From Protula sp. h YS-2021 (Eukaryota > Annelida > Polychaeta > Sabellida > Serpulidae), in the NCBI GenBank assembly GCA_949752745.1, contig OX457026.1:37490723-37554722 (forward strand): DNA of 64,000 nt, given 5' to 3'. The notes under the pieces were generated by a model, which was given only the letters and a program-made list of their open reading frames with translations, searched no databases and was not told where the DNA came from. Position 1 is the stretch's first letter, and every line of letters starts with the position of its first letter. A program made the position numbers and the translations under genes. Of this stretch, positions 25,462-38,074 are shown piece by piece.

Positions 25462-26260
25462 TTAGCTAACATAGCCTGTTAGGTTCAGTGGGTTGTTTTC
25501 AGGACCGTGAGTTACTTATATACAGAAAACGGCTGAGCTATGGAAATGTATTAAAGTCAATGTAGTTTGATCCATAAACCTCTAATGCTACACTGAATTA
25601 TAACCACATTGCTTGCTGTTTGATCATGTCCAATGTATCGAAATCCTGGCTGGTTTTAGCTGCACGGGGAGTGAGGTGGAGATGAAGTCTTTCGTCTGAT
25701 GTGTGCAGCTGGACTGGTCGCGGTGGATGAGGTAGCGACTATCCCTCTACGCGCCGGTCCGTCCCCATCAATAGATGAAACATGTTGCAGCCCAGTTGCA
25801 CTCGTTCTCTGGCCTTGTTATTCAGTCTTGACACAGTCTATTTGTATGGAGTAATCACTTTTTTTACCCTTCGGTGACAGACTAGGTGACTTTGAAAAAT
25901 TTGGTTTGGCTCTTGGATGCGGGAGGATGCAGAGTGACTTCTAGATAATTGTTTGACATGCTATTTTACGTGTCGTCGGCTTAGCCACTTACGCATAACT
26001 TCCTCCTTTGGGTGTACTCGCTGTTGCCAATGTACAGACTTCTGGATTTGTGGTTGAGTCCATGCGCTTTATCTTTTCCAATTTCCAGCACGGGCAGTCT
26101 TTTGAGGACACTGCGTGGTTACCTTCACAGATGGCATCTTATCGGAGTATGTCCATACATTGGAAATGGAAGCATACCATCAGGTTTGGACCATATACTT
26201 TTGCTGGTAGGCTCAAATAGCCAACCTGAACAGACTTTGACAGATCTGCCTTGCAAATGT
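24830..26260 (-). pseudogene. Jockey/CR1-like LINE remains (ORF1 zinc-knuckle and endonuclease)
   Basis: Read on the minus strand from about 26230 downward: an ORF1-like segment with CEGNHAVSSKDCPCWKLEKI, matching a CCHC gag-knuckle followed by a Cys-Pro-x-Trp motif; an endonuclease start-like VVIIQCSIRGLW near 25600; GDFNAHILLWGNSNTDF near 25215-25262; and LYGSDHFLEAD near 25050-25090, equal to the conserved GDFNAH.LWG and LHGSDHFPI boxes of apurinic-type LINE endonucleases. Stops and frameshifts are frequent and no reverse transcriptase is present. An (ATT)n microsatellite at 25412-25458 interrupts it. Confidence 0.6.
25412..25458. repeat. (ATT)n microsatellite
   Basis: About fifteen tandem TTA/ATT units inside the LINE relic. 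Confidence 0.95.
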
Positions 26261-27129
26261 ATCCACCACAGCACCTGTGCGGCCTATAAATCTTGCTTCT
26301 GTTGTATCTTGTGGTTCCCTGTCCCTTTTAAACTATTCTTCTGTACAAAATTTAAGTACCCGTTGTGCAACGACTGCCTTCGATGTGTTTAGCGATCGAT
26401 TCACACTCCATTTCACATTAACGCTCACAAAAAAGTTCATCTGAAAGCACACTTTTTATGGTGCAGTGCTTGCTGACTTTATCGGTAAGTCTCTTTTCGA
26501 TATTGAAGGACGAGTGCTTAAGGCGGCCGCCCGTGGAGACACAACAATGAACTCCGAGAACGGTTGGGATGGCGACTTTATTTCCACTTATGTACGACGG
26601 AAGGCAAAAAGCCTTGTTCCCTACTTCTCACTTCACATATTGCAAACTTTAATATCAGGCACAAACTTTGTTAGGTATAAAGTGTATCATTTATAAGGTG
26701 TAACTCAGTTTTTTTAGGTGTAACACTTATTCATCTGGGTAGCAGCATCGATGTTATTAAGTTGAATAATGACGTGAAATCTGTGCATGTACTTTTTAGG
26801 TTGCTTATTTTTTTGCCATTTGTTGTGAAGATAGTGCCATTCGGATTAAAAGATGGGTTATTGACTTCTGCTGTAAGCTTTTGTTATTGCTTTCTTGGCA
26901 GCTTGAATGACCCCATAAAAGACCAAATATTGGTTCAAATGCTGTTTTCGCGTAATTTGTTACTATGACAAAATGTTTTTGTTCACCGCAGAGATCGTGG
27001 ATTTTCACGACCCCTTTATAAATTAGATCTCAATAAATTTTACTACCTCGCTTTTTGATGCTGCGTCTGACTTATATCCCCAACTAAATTTCGTAATTTG
27101 AGATTGAATTTTGTGCTCCCTGTACATGT
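26261..27129. other. Intergenic, no gene seen
   Basis: Only weak ORFs. A GC-rich patch with GCGGCCGC at 26523-26530 stands out but has no supporting context. Confidence 0.4.
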
Positions 27130-27830
27130 ATGGAATGCCGTTTTAACATTTAATGCTTATTTTTGATATCAAAATATATTTAGAGATATCAATAAATCAA
27201 TGTAGATCTCATTAATTTATATTTTGCTATCAATAATTGAATTTTAGATGGCAAAAATTTATTTTTAAGATCAAAAAATCAATTTTACAAACCTAAAAAA
27301 TCTTACGGGAGACACACATTTATGGAATGCCGTTTTCACATTTATTAGTGAATTATTGATATCAAGAATTAATTTTTGATCTCAAAAATTGATTTTTTGA
27401 TATCAAGAATTAATTTTTGATCTCAAAAAATCCCTATTTTGATATCAAGAATTCATTTTTACTATCTGTAATTGTATTTTTGATATCTCTAAATGTATTC
27501 TTGATCTCAAAAAAATAATTTTTGATATCAATAAATATTTAGATATATCAAGAAACATTTATTGATATCAAAAATGACTTAATGATATCTAAAACTGATT
27601 TTTTGAAATCAAAAATTCAGTTCTTGATAGCAAAAATGAAATATTTGATAGCAAAATATCAATTTTGAGCTCAATAATTGATTTTCTATATATTGATATC
27701 AAGAATTTATTTCAGATATCATTATTTCAGACTGATACTTTTTTAATTTGTATTTTGAAATCTGTAAACGATTTTTTGATCTCAGAAACTGATTCTTGAT
27801 ATCAAAATATCAGTCCATTGCTTTAAATAA
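27130..27830. repeat. Degenerate array of TTTTTGATATCAAAAAT palindromes
   Basis: Roughly twenty-five imperfect copies of a 25-30-bp unit centred on GATATC or GATCTC flanked by T and A runs. Each unit is itself palindromic, so the array can fold locally on either strand. It has no coding content. Confidence 0.75.
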
Positions 27831-28629
27831 AAAATCAGAACTTTCAGGACTTTCACCGAGTTCGGGGTAGCCAAACATTCTGATTTTCTGTTAGACCGCG
27901 TTAAAATAATGGGTGCTTTAACGCTACAGACGTGATAATGTGTAGCGTTGTGAACTGGGGTTTTGGACGGATTAAAGAAGCCCGCCTAAATGTATTTGCT
28001 ATATATATATATCGATTGGCATTTTGAAAATACTTGCTTACTACGAAAAGTTAAAGATAATTGAAGATATGCCAGTATAAAGAAATAATTTTCTCTTCAA
28101 TTTCTTATTTGTTATTTGAAGAAGACACACACGTGGGTTCAAAACATACTGCTTTCGGGTTGTCAAAACATGTATACATAACCTATATTCTTGTTATCAA
28201 CACTATTATAAAATAAAATTCAAAAGTAAAAAAAGAATTTGTTGTCAACAACTACTTAATCTGAATTTGAATGTCTTTAAAACAGGATTGTTCTAAGAAA
28301 AAAATTGAAAGTGTCCTTGCACTTTTCCTGGGAACGCAAAGTTGCATGTCTTACGTTATCCCCTGTATGAGTCCTTGAGACAGAAGTTAACTTCACTTTT
28401 GTGATTGCTTATATTTAAATCAATTTAGTGTGAAAACTTGCAATAACAAACTAAAGTGCAACAAGAAATGTGACCCAGTTGTTTCCCATAAAGCATGAAA
28501 AAAGTCAGTCTTATCGCCTGCGTGACGCAAGTAACTAGACACAATATTAGTTCCAAAAATCAACAGAAATATTTAAATGATACTGTATGTTGAATTAAAA
28601 TGTGTATTTTGGTTACATAAACTTTTTAA
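27831..28629. other. Intergenic, no gene seen
   Basis: AT-rich, with a short (TA)n at about 27999-28010. Nothing supportable. Confidence 0.5.
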
Positions 28630-28800
28630 AGGGGTGGCCAAAAGACTCAGTGGTCTAACCCTCTGCATTTGCTTCGCTTGTGCAACTGAAGCGAAAGTCA
28701 ACCCCCCGCGTACCACCCCAAGCTGGATTCCAACTCGAGACCTTGGGCTACCAGACCAGCGTTCTAACCAACTGATCTAACCAACTGATCGGATCATGCC
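28630..28800 (-). mobile_element. tRNA-derived SINE fragment
   Basis: The minus strand reads GATCAGTTGGTTAGAACGCT (A-box-like), then TGGTAGCCCAAGGTCTCGAG and TTGGAATCCAGCTTGG (B-box-like, degraded from GGTTCGAATCC). The spacing is that of a tRNA pol III promoter. The 3' side does not fold as a full tRNA, so a decayed SINE head is the better call than a functional tRNA. Confidence 0.6.
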
Positions 28801-29653
<853 letters not shown>

Positions 29654-30135
29654 CTGCTCTTGTGTCTCTCCAGTTATTGGCGTTTCTGTTTTTTGTCTGT
29701 ATGACTCATACACATAACTAGGTAAATGGTTTTGCGATATATTCTAAGACCGATTTGTTGCATTTTACTGGCCACACAGACTTTTGATGGTATTAGTAAA
29801 ATCATACGTATTAACTGTACTCTTTCTTCCCGAGAACAATACGACAATACAGCATTTTTCCTCACTCTCGCAGTAATTTCCTCATGTTTTTGCGTCTGGG
29901 AAAACATAAACATGCACAACGTTATATGCACAGTAAGAGTAAAGGTTTTACTAGAGAAAAACAATAAAATATTGAAATTTCCTCGACTGATTAAGATGCC
30001 GTTACAAGTTAAAAAAATTGTCGGTCGGGATACTAGAGTGCGGTATGGCACCAGATTAATGTTGCAAGGCACATTGATGTCAATTTGGTTACTATTTGAC
30101 ACCTTCGAAACCGGCTGAGAGACTGAATAGCCACG

Positions 30136-30660
30136 AGAAAGGCCGCGTTCATGACTGCTCAGGAAGACCGATACATCCGACTTCCATGCCTTAGAAACAT
30201 GTTTCAACCGGCTACATGTACGCTGTACTTGCGTTGCGGCAACCGAATAAGTGCACAAACTATTAGAAGACGCCTTCACCAGCATGGTATTCAAATGAAA
30301 AGCAAATATACCATTAACTGTGATCAGGTGCCGTGCGAGGGGGCAATGGGCAGCTCATAACGTTCGCTAAGGCCAAAATGATCGGGAAAGAGTTCCTTTT
30401 ACTGACGAATCCTCGATTTCTCTGATGGACGCTTAGACGTAGGTCGTAAGAATCTTTATTGATCCTTCGTGCATGAGCATTAACCACACGAAGACTAAAG
30501 CGTCATGGACAGAATTGGTTGCGGATTTAGAACTGAACTACGTTTCATCACCGAAAATCTGACGGCCTACAATATCGGAAATCTGTGTTGCTCCACGGAC
30601 CTTCATCTGCAGAATAACGGGCGTCCGCATATGGCAAGGGTGTCTATACATTACATATAA
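30136..30660 (+). pseudogene. Tc1/mariner transposase relic
   Basis: Successive pieces in shifting frames match a Tc1-type transposase in order: GR.RVMTAQEDRYIRL (GRPR hook and following helix), RISAQTIRRRLHQHGIQMKS (end of the paired-type HTH), RVPFTDESSISLMDA (catalytic Asp box, normally FTDE), RFITENLTAYNIGNLCC, and NNGRPHMARVS (second Asp box, normally DNARPH; here Asp and Ala are altered). Multiple stops and shifts make it non-functional. Sequence after 30690 (ALIRAARLRPDLRLRYYSY) has a coding look but was not identified. Confidence 0.65.
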
Positions 30661-30999
30661 GTAAGCTGAGTTGATATTTTGTCATGGCCTGGGTTCTGTT
30701 ATCCACAGAAGACCTTTATGATGCTTTGATCCGAGCGGCCCGTCTAAGACCTGACCTCCGTCTACGTTATTACAGCTACGCCAAGCCCGGTGGAGAAGTG
30801 ACCCCGTATATTTAGGATCTGCGTTCAGCGTTTGGTTACATCAATGAGGAACAGTTGCACGGCAGTTATCAACACCAACGGTGAAACGCGTTACTGAGAG
30901 ATGCAACTCAGCATCTTGTTAGACACCTTTGCCGTATGAAGGAAACCGTGGCGTGCTGAATCTGATTGACTTATCATGTGTACATGTATCCTAGTTAAG

Positions 31000-33900
31000 G
31001 TTGAACTGTTTTTTTTTCAAGTGCATGTGGCAAAAATTCTGCGAAAGAAAATATTGCGATGCCTATAATCAGGTGTTTCTTTTGCTGCTGAATATGTTAT
31101 GCATCAGTGTTACGGCGTCACTGCGTTTGAATTTATTTTTTGCCACTGTTCACATTGCACGCTCTATACTCGATCAAATCTATGCTTAATCTTGTCCAAA
31201 GTTAATTGTTAAACGCTTTTAAATTATTACCTATTACAATTTAGCAAAAACGTATTTGAAATATCACTGAGCGTAAGTTTTACAGATCACATGAATCACT
31301 GAAATTACCATGCTTAGGTCATAATCTTTTTACTGAATAATTAACTACTAATTACATTTCAGCATGCATCTAATAATGGATTATTTGTAACGTTATTGCA
31401 ACAGTACCGTGAATTCAGAAGTGCGTCATAGGCCTTCACAAGTGGTTCTAGATTTTATCGACAGTATACAATATTTGCAGGAAAACATTCGTCTTGATAT
31501 GGGTGTTTGGCTGAAGTACATAGCACATAGTACAAATTCCCCCACTCCCAAAAAATGCTTAATTAAGAAAGACCGCTCATAAAAGGCGGTGTATTTGAAA
31601 TAACGCTACTGGAAAATAAAAGTCAATTGAATGATGAGTTAAAATCACGACAACTCGACAAGTTCAGTTATTTTTTTATCTCAAAAAGATTCTACAGTGA
31701 ATAGTTTCAAACTTTCTAAACTGAAGCAAAAAGAAGAATAGGGCGATGGACGGAATTGAGAATCAGTGACACCATAGACTAGGAGGGATATAGCGGGATT
31801 TCAAAATTATATTCATTTGAGAAAGTAAGCAACAAGCTGTATGTGTTTTAGACAATTCTACCTGTAAAAAGTCTAAAGCCCATATTCGCCACTACACAGG
31901 TCATTTTTATGTATTCTTGAAGACTGCCAAATAGCTAGCATTGATTGTTTCATCGCAGCGCACCACACAACAAACACAGGCTGCTCATGTAACAGTTTAC
32001 TTTGCAGCTGGCTAATATGCCACTCATGCTTTGTTTTCTTTTTTGTGCCGTATACAATTATCAACAGTTGGTAACTTTAAGACTTATATTGAAGTTGTAC
32101 AGGCCATTCCTTTACAATGGTTTTGTCCTCAGCGGTCCGTCATTTTTTTTCTTGCTTCTTCTCTGACCATATTGGTCCTAGCAGCACCAAATTTTACACA
32201 CATATAGTAGTAGTTCATCTAAAGGTGTTCGCGCCGTTCAAGTCGTACCTCACAGGCGGTATATACATGAAACAATTTGGTGTGGGAGTGAAAAATAAGT
32301 TTTGTGTTTGGACAGGAGATTTGCTAACTCAAATTACTCACTTAAAGCAATGCTTTGAAATTACAATTCAAAGTACCTAAAGCATGAGAAATATTTCTTA
32401 GATGACATGTTTTACCCGCAGAGCAAATAGCTCTCCAATAATTGCGAATAAACTCTGCTCCATCTTATTGCTTTGAAATGATAGAAAGCAGAGAAAGGTC
32501 TTGTAATTATATATTAGTATGGCTGTTTGGGGCAAATTTAAAACAAATGTAGTCAAAAAAAATTTTTTCCATAAAAGTTTCTTCCCCTCTGCGCATCACG
32601 TTCGACACGATACAATCTGTTGCCCCTTTTTTATACTAAGTGATAGCTGTTGGATTTTGAAATGGCTACAATGAATCCACAACGCATGAATTGACACTTC
32701 TTTGTTACATTTATGCGATTAACCAGCATGCAGTTTGCCCCCAATAACGCTTATGTATGAGATGAAACAAACCGTGGGGTGGATGTTATTAAATCGTATC
32801 ACCTGAACATTTTTTTAAAACGTTCTACAGACAAGCATCGACGCACATGTTTTTCTATAAAGTAGAGCAAATTGGTCCAGACTTGAATTTCATTAATTAG
32901 CTTTGGAGAAATCAAGTGACTTTTGTGACAATTTTACAAATTTTTCCGGACCAAACGTGTAGATTATTGAAACTTTGACTCATGAATCATATGCACATGA
33001 AGTCATCACATAATTCTCGTTATATCAGTAACATTTTCACAAAGTTTTTATGTTTTTGGTAAAACATATCATGTAGATATACCAATAAATATTGATTAGG
33101 TACACAGTAATAATGCAGTGTACCATTTTTCTATGTTAATAAATGCTTCCATTGTTTTGAAATAACTCCTTGTCCTCCACAATAAAGACAAGGAAGACAT
33201 TTAAGTTTACCAGCGCTGCAGTGCTATGCTCTACATTTGCAAAGTTGATAATTTACATCTTTCTGTTTGTTATTCAAGCATCAATACAATATACTAACCC
33301 CGTTTTAGTTGAAAACAGCATCTGGTACAAATGAGCTCATAATGACTCCACAATATTGGTCTTTTTATTATGCATATTGGATTTACATTTTTGTGAGGTT
33401 GTTTTTTATAAAGTCAACACCAATGTTTAAAACAGCTAATTATAAAATAGTAGAATTCTAAACTAATGTTTGAAATATCTTCGGCACTTAAATAATTTTA
33501 TATAAAAGGGTGTAAAGAAAATTTTCAGTGACTAAAACATTATTTAACACATGCAAGCAATAAAACTGATACCCTCAGGATGAACTTAGTCAAGATTGTG
33601 AGAACAATGACTATTGCAGGGTTATTAAGTCTCTCTGAATTTCCGAACAGTTGTTGTTTTGCATTACGAAAGTTCGTGTCTCTATTATTAACAATTTTTA
33701 TGTGCATCATTCATGGATGCATCTCCAAATTGCAGGTAAAGGAAATGCATTGATCACTGTCCTAATTTAGGGCTTTCTGCTAGTAAAAAGTATTTTAGGA
33801 ATAAATGGATGAATATGTAGTTAAAGAGCTCATTTGTCTTGTAAGCTGAAGTGGTTAGAAAGCAAAATACACAAAAAGCATGATACATTGAGGTCTTTTT

Positions 33901-36900
33901 AACAAACTAAGACTACAAAACAATAAATAACCAAAATAAGTAACGAACATGACTTCAGTCTCAAAACAAAAATAAAAAATACAAAATGTGAAGGTAAATC
34001 TAAAATACTCGATGCATTCAGAAACAAAAACATTGAAATAGAGATGAAATTACCAGATATTTTAAGGATTTCATGGGTACTTACTCTACAATTTTATCTG
34101 ATAGTGCGTCAGATCTCAAGCGCACAAGTTTGAAGCTTTAGTGCATAAAAGCTACACAAGAAGTTTTCAATAAAGAAAGGGCTTACATATATGAATGAGT
34201 GATAAAATCATATTAAATTAAATCAAACAAACCACTATGCTATCAAATTGCATTCATCCACTGTTACAGATTTTTTGCAAATGGCATCCTTTTATGGCTT
34301 TTTATACGTATTGTCTGTTTATGATCCTTAATTCTCTTTTGGTCTGTTGGTTGCACTTCCAGTTCTAACAAAATCTATTAATTTTGAATCTCCATAATTT
34401 TAATGTTATTTCATGCTCATATGATTTTATTTCATGCTTATGTCATTTAATGAGTTACAAAAAGACCCTTTTAGTATAAACGTATTGTTACTCATGCTAG
34501 CATTTTCGAAATTGTCTAGACGTATAAGTCACTTCCATGCTTTTAAAAAAATGATCTTACATAACTAAAGACAAAAACTATCATCTGAAATCTAAATATT
34601 ATTCTGAAAAGAACGTTACTTACAATATGAGCGGAAGAATCACAATACGTCGTTATAACATAGTATAATATGGGGTTAGGTCGCTCTTTACTGTATGACT
34701 TCTGTAGCTTTCACTCCATTGTCGCTACGTTAGGCAATGACAAATATATCACCTGCAAACAGCTTGAATCTATCAATTATGTTCTTCAGGCAAACGATAG
34801 TCCGATGGGCGAACAAACTGGGTGATGTGACAATCCAAATGCCCCCTTTCCGCTCGATACCTTCATTGCCCATCTTAGCATACACTATTCAACAAAGAAT
34901 ATGGAATATTTCATACCAAAATAGAGGGTCATATTTGAAATTTCCATGATGCTAGATAACGGCATTTTTAACAAAAACACTTGCAAGCATTTCAACAATT
35001 ACGTGAAAGACAACAAGGTTATTCACACTCCAGACGTTGCAAATTCACGACTGCACCTATAAATAAACAGCATAATGAATATTCAAAGCTTATATTTTTA
35101 TCTCCTCACACACGGTAGTGCCAAACGCAATTGGTAATCATTGTCTCAGAAATAAACAAAGAATGATGGTTTTTTATGGTCTTTGATTTCTTCACACCAG
35201 AGCTATAGGTTTTAGCATCTATTAAACGTTGCTTTTGTTTTAAACAAACCTTTTAGAAAATTGCACACTTTTTGTGCAGATTCCTGAAAACATAGTCCTC
35301 CTGCACGCAGATTTAAATTATATGTTCCACACACATTCAACTAATTTATATTGCTAGATGTCAACCACGTGTTCAAATATTGGCTCGTACATAAGCAAGC
35401 AAAACATACTCTGTTTATGTTCATTATTAAAACACTATATTTTTGGAATCGTGAGTAAAGAAAAATGATGGGCCTAACGAGTTTAAGTCTAACTTGTTAC
35501 TGGGTTTGACCAAATTTTTAGAGACAATTGAATGCAGAACATCCATTTTGTCAATTGCTGTCTGATTTAAAATATCAAATATGAAAAATATCGCTAACGG
35601 TGATATAATGTCCAACTTTGATGCAGCCAAATTTCATTATAAGATAGATTGATTACAGCATTCTTTTCACTCATAATTAGCGGATAGAAAACTTTGTAAA
35701 AGTATTTTTTTCTTGCAATCATTAAAATTTGCTTCCAAGATATTTACTGAAAAGGAACCAGACAGTTTCCTCTGCCGACTAGCGAAAATTATACTTGGGG
35801 CCACAAATCACAATCATGGTGACTTGAAACGTAACAGTTTATACTAGCAGACATTCCGATAGCTATCCATAGTCATTTTGAGGTAAGAGTCGAACTGATC
35901 AAACAGCAGGATTAAACCTAGTTATGATTTGTGATTGGTCCATATAGGTCAACGTCATTCACACCGCTTTGCATAGACGTTTGATAAACAACGCCGTTTA
36001 GGCGTTGCTTTTGGTCTCAATCAAAATAGAACATTTCAGTTTTCTTTCTTTGCTATAAGGCTTTGAATAAAAATATAGATTTACTTTTTCTTGCTTCAAA
36101 ATTTTTTTGCTGTGCCATGCTTTTCCCTAAGACTGACTAAAATTTTACTTTTTTATCCTTGTTGAAGTGGCCATATAAATGACCATGGGCACGTTTTTTG
36201 CTTATGTTGCCTCCATTTTTAGATGCTTTATCTGTTGTTGTATTTTAAGAAATATAATATTTTTAGTTCCTAAAAATTCCTGGAAAGTAGCGAACACTTT
36301 CGGATGCAAGGGGAAGAGAGGGGCGAAATCACTTAGGCTCCATACACTTTTCGTCCTCTTAGACTGAGTCTATGTATAAGTCATGTACTTATTCCTGCGC
36401 AGAGACAATTTACACTTGAGGATTTTCAGTCCCCGAAATTTATCGAAATCCTAAATTGTGTTTTATCTGTTTGTTATTTTTCCGTTTCGTGAAATTATCC
36501 TGAAAACTATAGTCGATTTTATATTAGAATAACATAGATTTTTAACCGCAACTCTGAATTCAAGTTGTGAATGTACAATGTGGTGTCGGGAATATAGAAA
36601 CATTCTTCAGTTCCGACTATTAGTCCCGTATATAACTTTCTTTGCTGTTCACATGAGTTCTGTTCATGCTGCTTGCAGCAGTGACCTATTTTGCGGTCAT
36701 TGGGAAGAAGCAACAAAGTTGTACTGCATGTATGAAAAGAGTATACGACCTTGCTTTAAATATGCATCTTCATTTGCTAATTTCGCAGTGAAAATCGAGT
36801 TCTCTTTTATTTTCTTTCCAAATTCGTCAAAACGCGAAAAACAGAGTCAAATTTTTACATAAAAGTTGGAGGTCTATATTCTGGTGCTGCGTGAAATTTT

Positions 36901-37030
36901 AAGGCGAAATATACTTAGATGTTGTATTTTAGCGAAATAATTTTACACCTCACTAATTTTTGAGGCTGAAGGCCGGGCGAATGTAGCAAAGGAACTCGGA
37001 TATGAGTAAGCAATCCCTCTAAATATGTTA
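31000..37030. other. Gene-poor AT-rich stretch
   Basis: Six kilobases with no convincing exon, RNA gene or recognised repeat on either strand. ORFs are short and lack coding texture. Confidence 0.45.
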
Positions 37031-37036
37031 GGGGGC
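37031..37036. repeat. Polinton target-site duplication, left copy (GGGGGC)
   Basis: The hexamer GGGGGC precedes the element terminus AGTAGGG and is repeated exactly at 54705-54710. Six-base duplications are diagnostic of Polinton integrase. Confidence 0.9.
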
Positions 37037-37069
37037 AGTAGGGTGAAAACAAGAGTTCTGGGTCACTTG

Positions 37070-37300
37070 ATGACGTCATACTGTCTGGAAGTGACGTCAT
37101 CATGTCTGGACCGGAAGTGCTGTCTAGACCGGAAGTGCTGTCTGGACCGGAAGTGCTGTCTGGAGTGACGTCATCATGTCTGGACCGGAAGTGACGTCAT
37201 GATGTCTGGACCGGAAGTGACGTCATCATGTCTGGACCGGAAGTCATGATAAGCGTTAGGATAGGCGCGACCATGTGTGACGTCATCATGACGTCATACT
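37070..37300. promoter_or_regulatory. CRE/ETS site array in left TIR
   Basis: I count seven perfect TGACGTCA (CRE) palindromes and six ACCGGAAGT (ETS) sites here. Two sites are the fused CCGGAAGTGACGTCA arrangement, known in animals as the ETS-CRE composite element bound by ETS factors with CREB/ATF. The same array is present in mirror image at about 54440-54670. It is likely a host-factor enhancer for the inward-facing genes and might also mark the replication origin ends. Confidence 0.7.
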
Positions 37301-37414
37301 GAGATGATGCTGTCTGGAGTGAAAGTGGTTTGGCCGAGTCAATCAACATGAAGCCAATGAACCCGACCTGTCAATCAGTGTAACCATGGCAACAGAGCCT
37401 AAAAAGGTCGACAA

Positions 37415-37942
37415 CCCCCCCCCTAGGACATACTATGTACCGACCCCCCCCCTAGGACATACTATGTACCGACCCCCCCCTAGGGCATACTATGTACCGA
37501 CCCCCCCCCCTAGGACATACTATGTACCGACCCCCCCCCCCCCGAAATTGTGATTTTTGCATATTTATCCGTTTCAGACGATTCTGAACATTTTGCATTT
37601 TTTGGGTCGACCGACCCCCCCCCCCCTCGAAATTGTGATTTTTGCATATTTATCCGTTTCAGACGATTCTGAACATTTTTCATTTTTTCGACCCCCCCCC
37701 CTCGAAATTGTGATTTTTGCATATTTATCCGTTTCAGACGATTCTGAACATTTTTCATTTTTTCGACCCCCCCCCCTCGAAATTGTGATTTTTGCATATT
37801 TATCCGTTTCAGACGATTCTGAACATTTTTCATTTTTTGGGTCGACCGACCCCCCCCCCTAGGACAGACTATGTACCCCCCCCAGGACAGACTTTGACCC
37901 CCCCCCCCCTAGGACAGACTATGTACCGACCCCCCCCCCCCC
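37415..37942. repeat. C-run / TAGGACATACTATGTACCGA tandem array
   Basis: C-runs of 7 to 15 bases alternate with a spacer of about 20 bp (TAGGACATACTATGTACCGA). Four tandem units of about 75-85 bp beginning CGAAATTGTGATTTTTGCAT lie at 37543, 37628, 37703 and 37778. The complementary strand has regularly spaced G-runs, capable of G-quadruplex formation. The ORFs across it are repeat translations. Confidence 0.85.
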
Positions 37943-37967
37943 AGGAGAACAAACTAAAAAAAAATTG

Positions 37968-38021
37968 TGCTGAATCAGCATGATGAAATCGTTGATTCAG
38001 CATGAAAAAATCGTATATAAG
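37968..38021 (+). promoter_or_regulatory. Promoter: MARE-like palindrome plus TATA box
   Basis: TGCTGAATCAGCA (37968-37980), a second half-copy TTGATTCAGCA, then TATATAAG at 38014-38021, 54 bp before the ATG at 38075. The right end has the equivalent TATATAAG at 54018-54025 (minus) in the same context. Confidence 0.7.
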
Positions 38022-38074
38022 TGTAGTGTCTCGAGGCTTAGGCATCGTCAGACACACCAGCTATCAACATAGAC

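Noticed and set aside
28630..28800. Functional tRNA gene
   Set aside because: The B box is degraded and no complete cloverleaf is apparent; a SINE head fits better.
29674..30294. 206-codon minus-strand ORF
   Set aside because: It is antisense to the Tc1 relic and starts beside a (TA)n tract; no recognisable protein features.
36578..36862. 94-codon ORF next to the Polinton insertion
   Set aside because: No coding texture, domain or splice support.
37510..37983. ORFs in the C-rich part of the left TIR
   Set aside because: Repeat translation without promoter context; the real gene starts at 38075.
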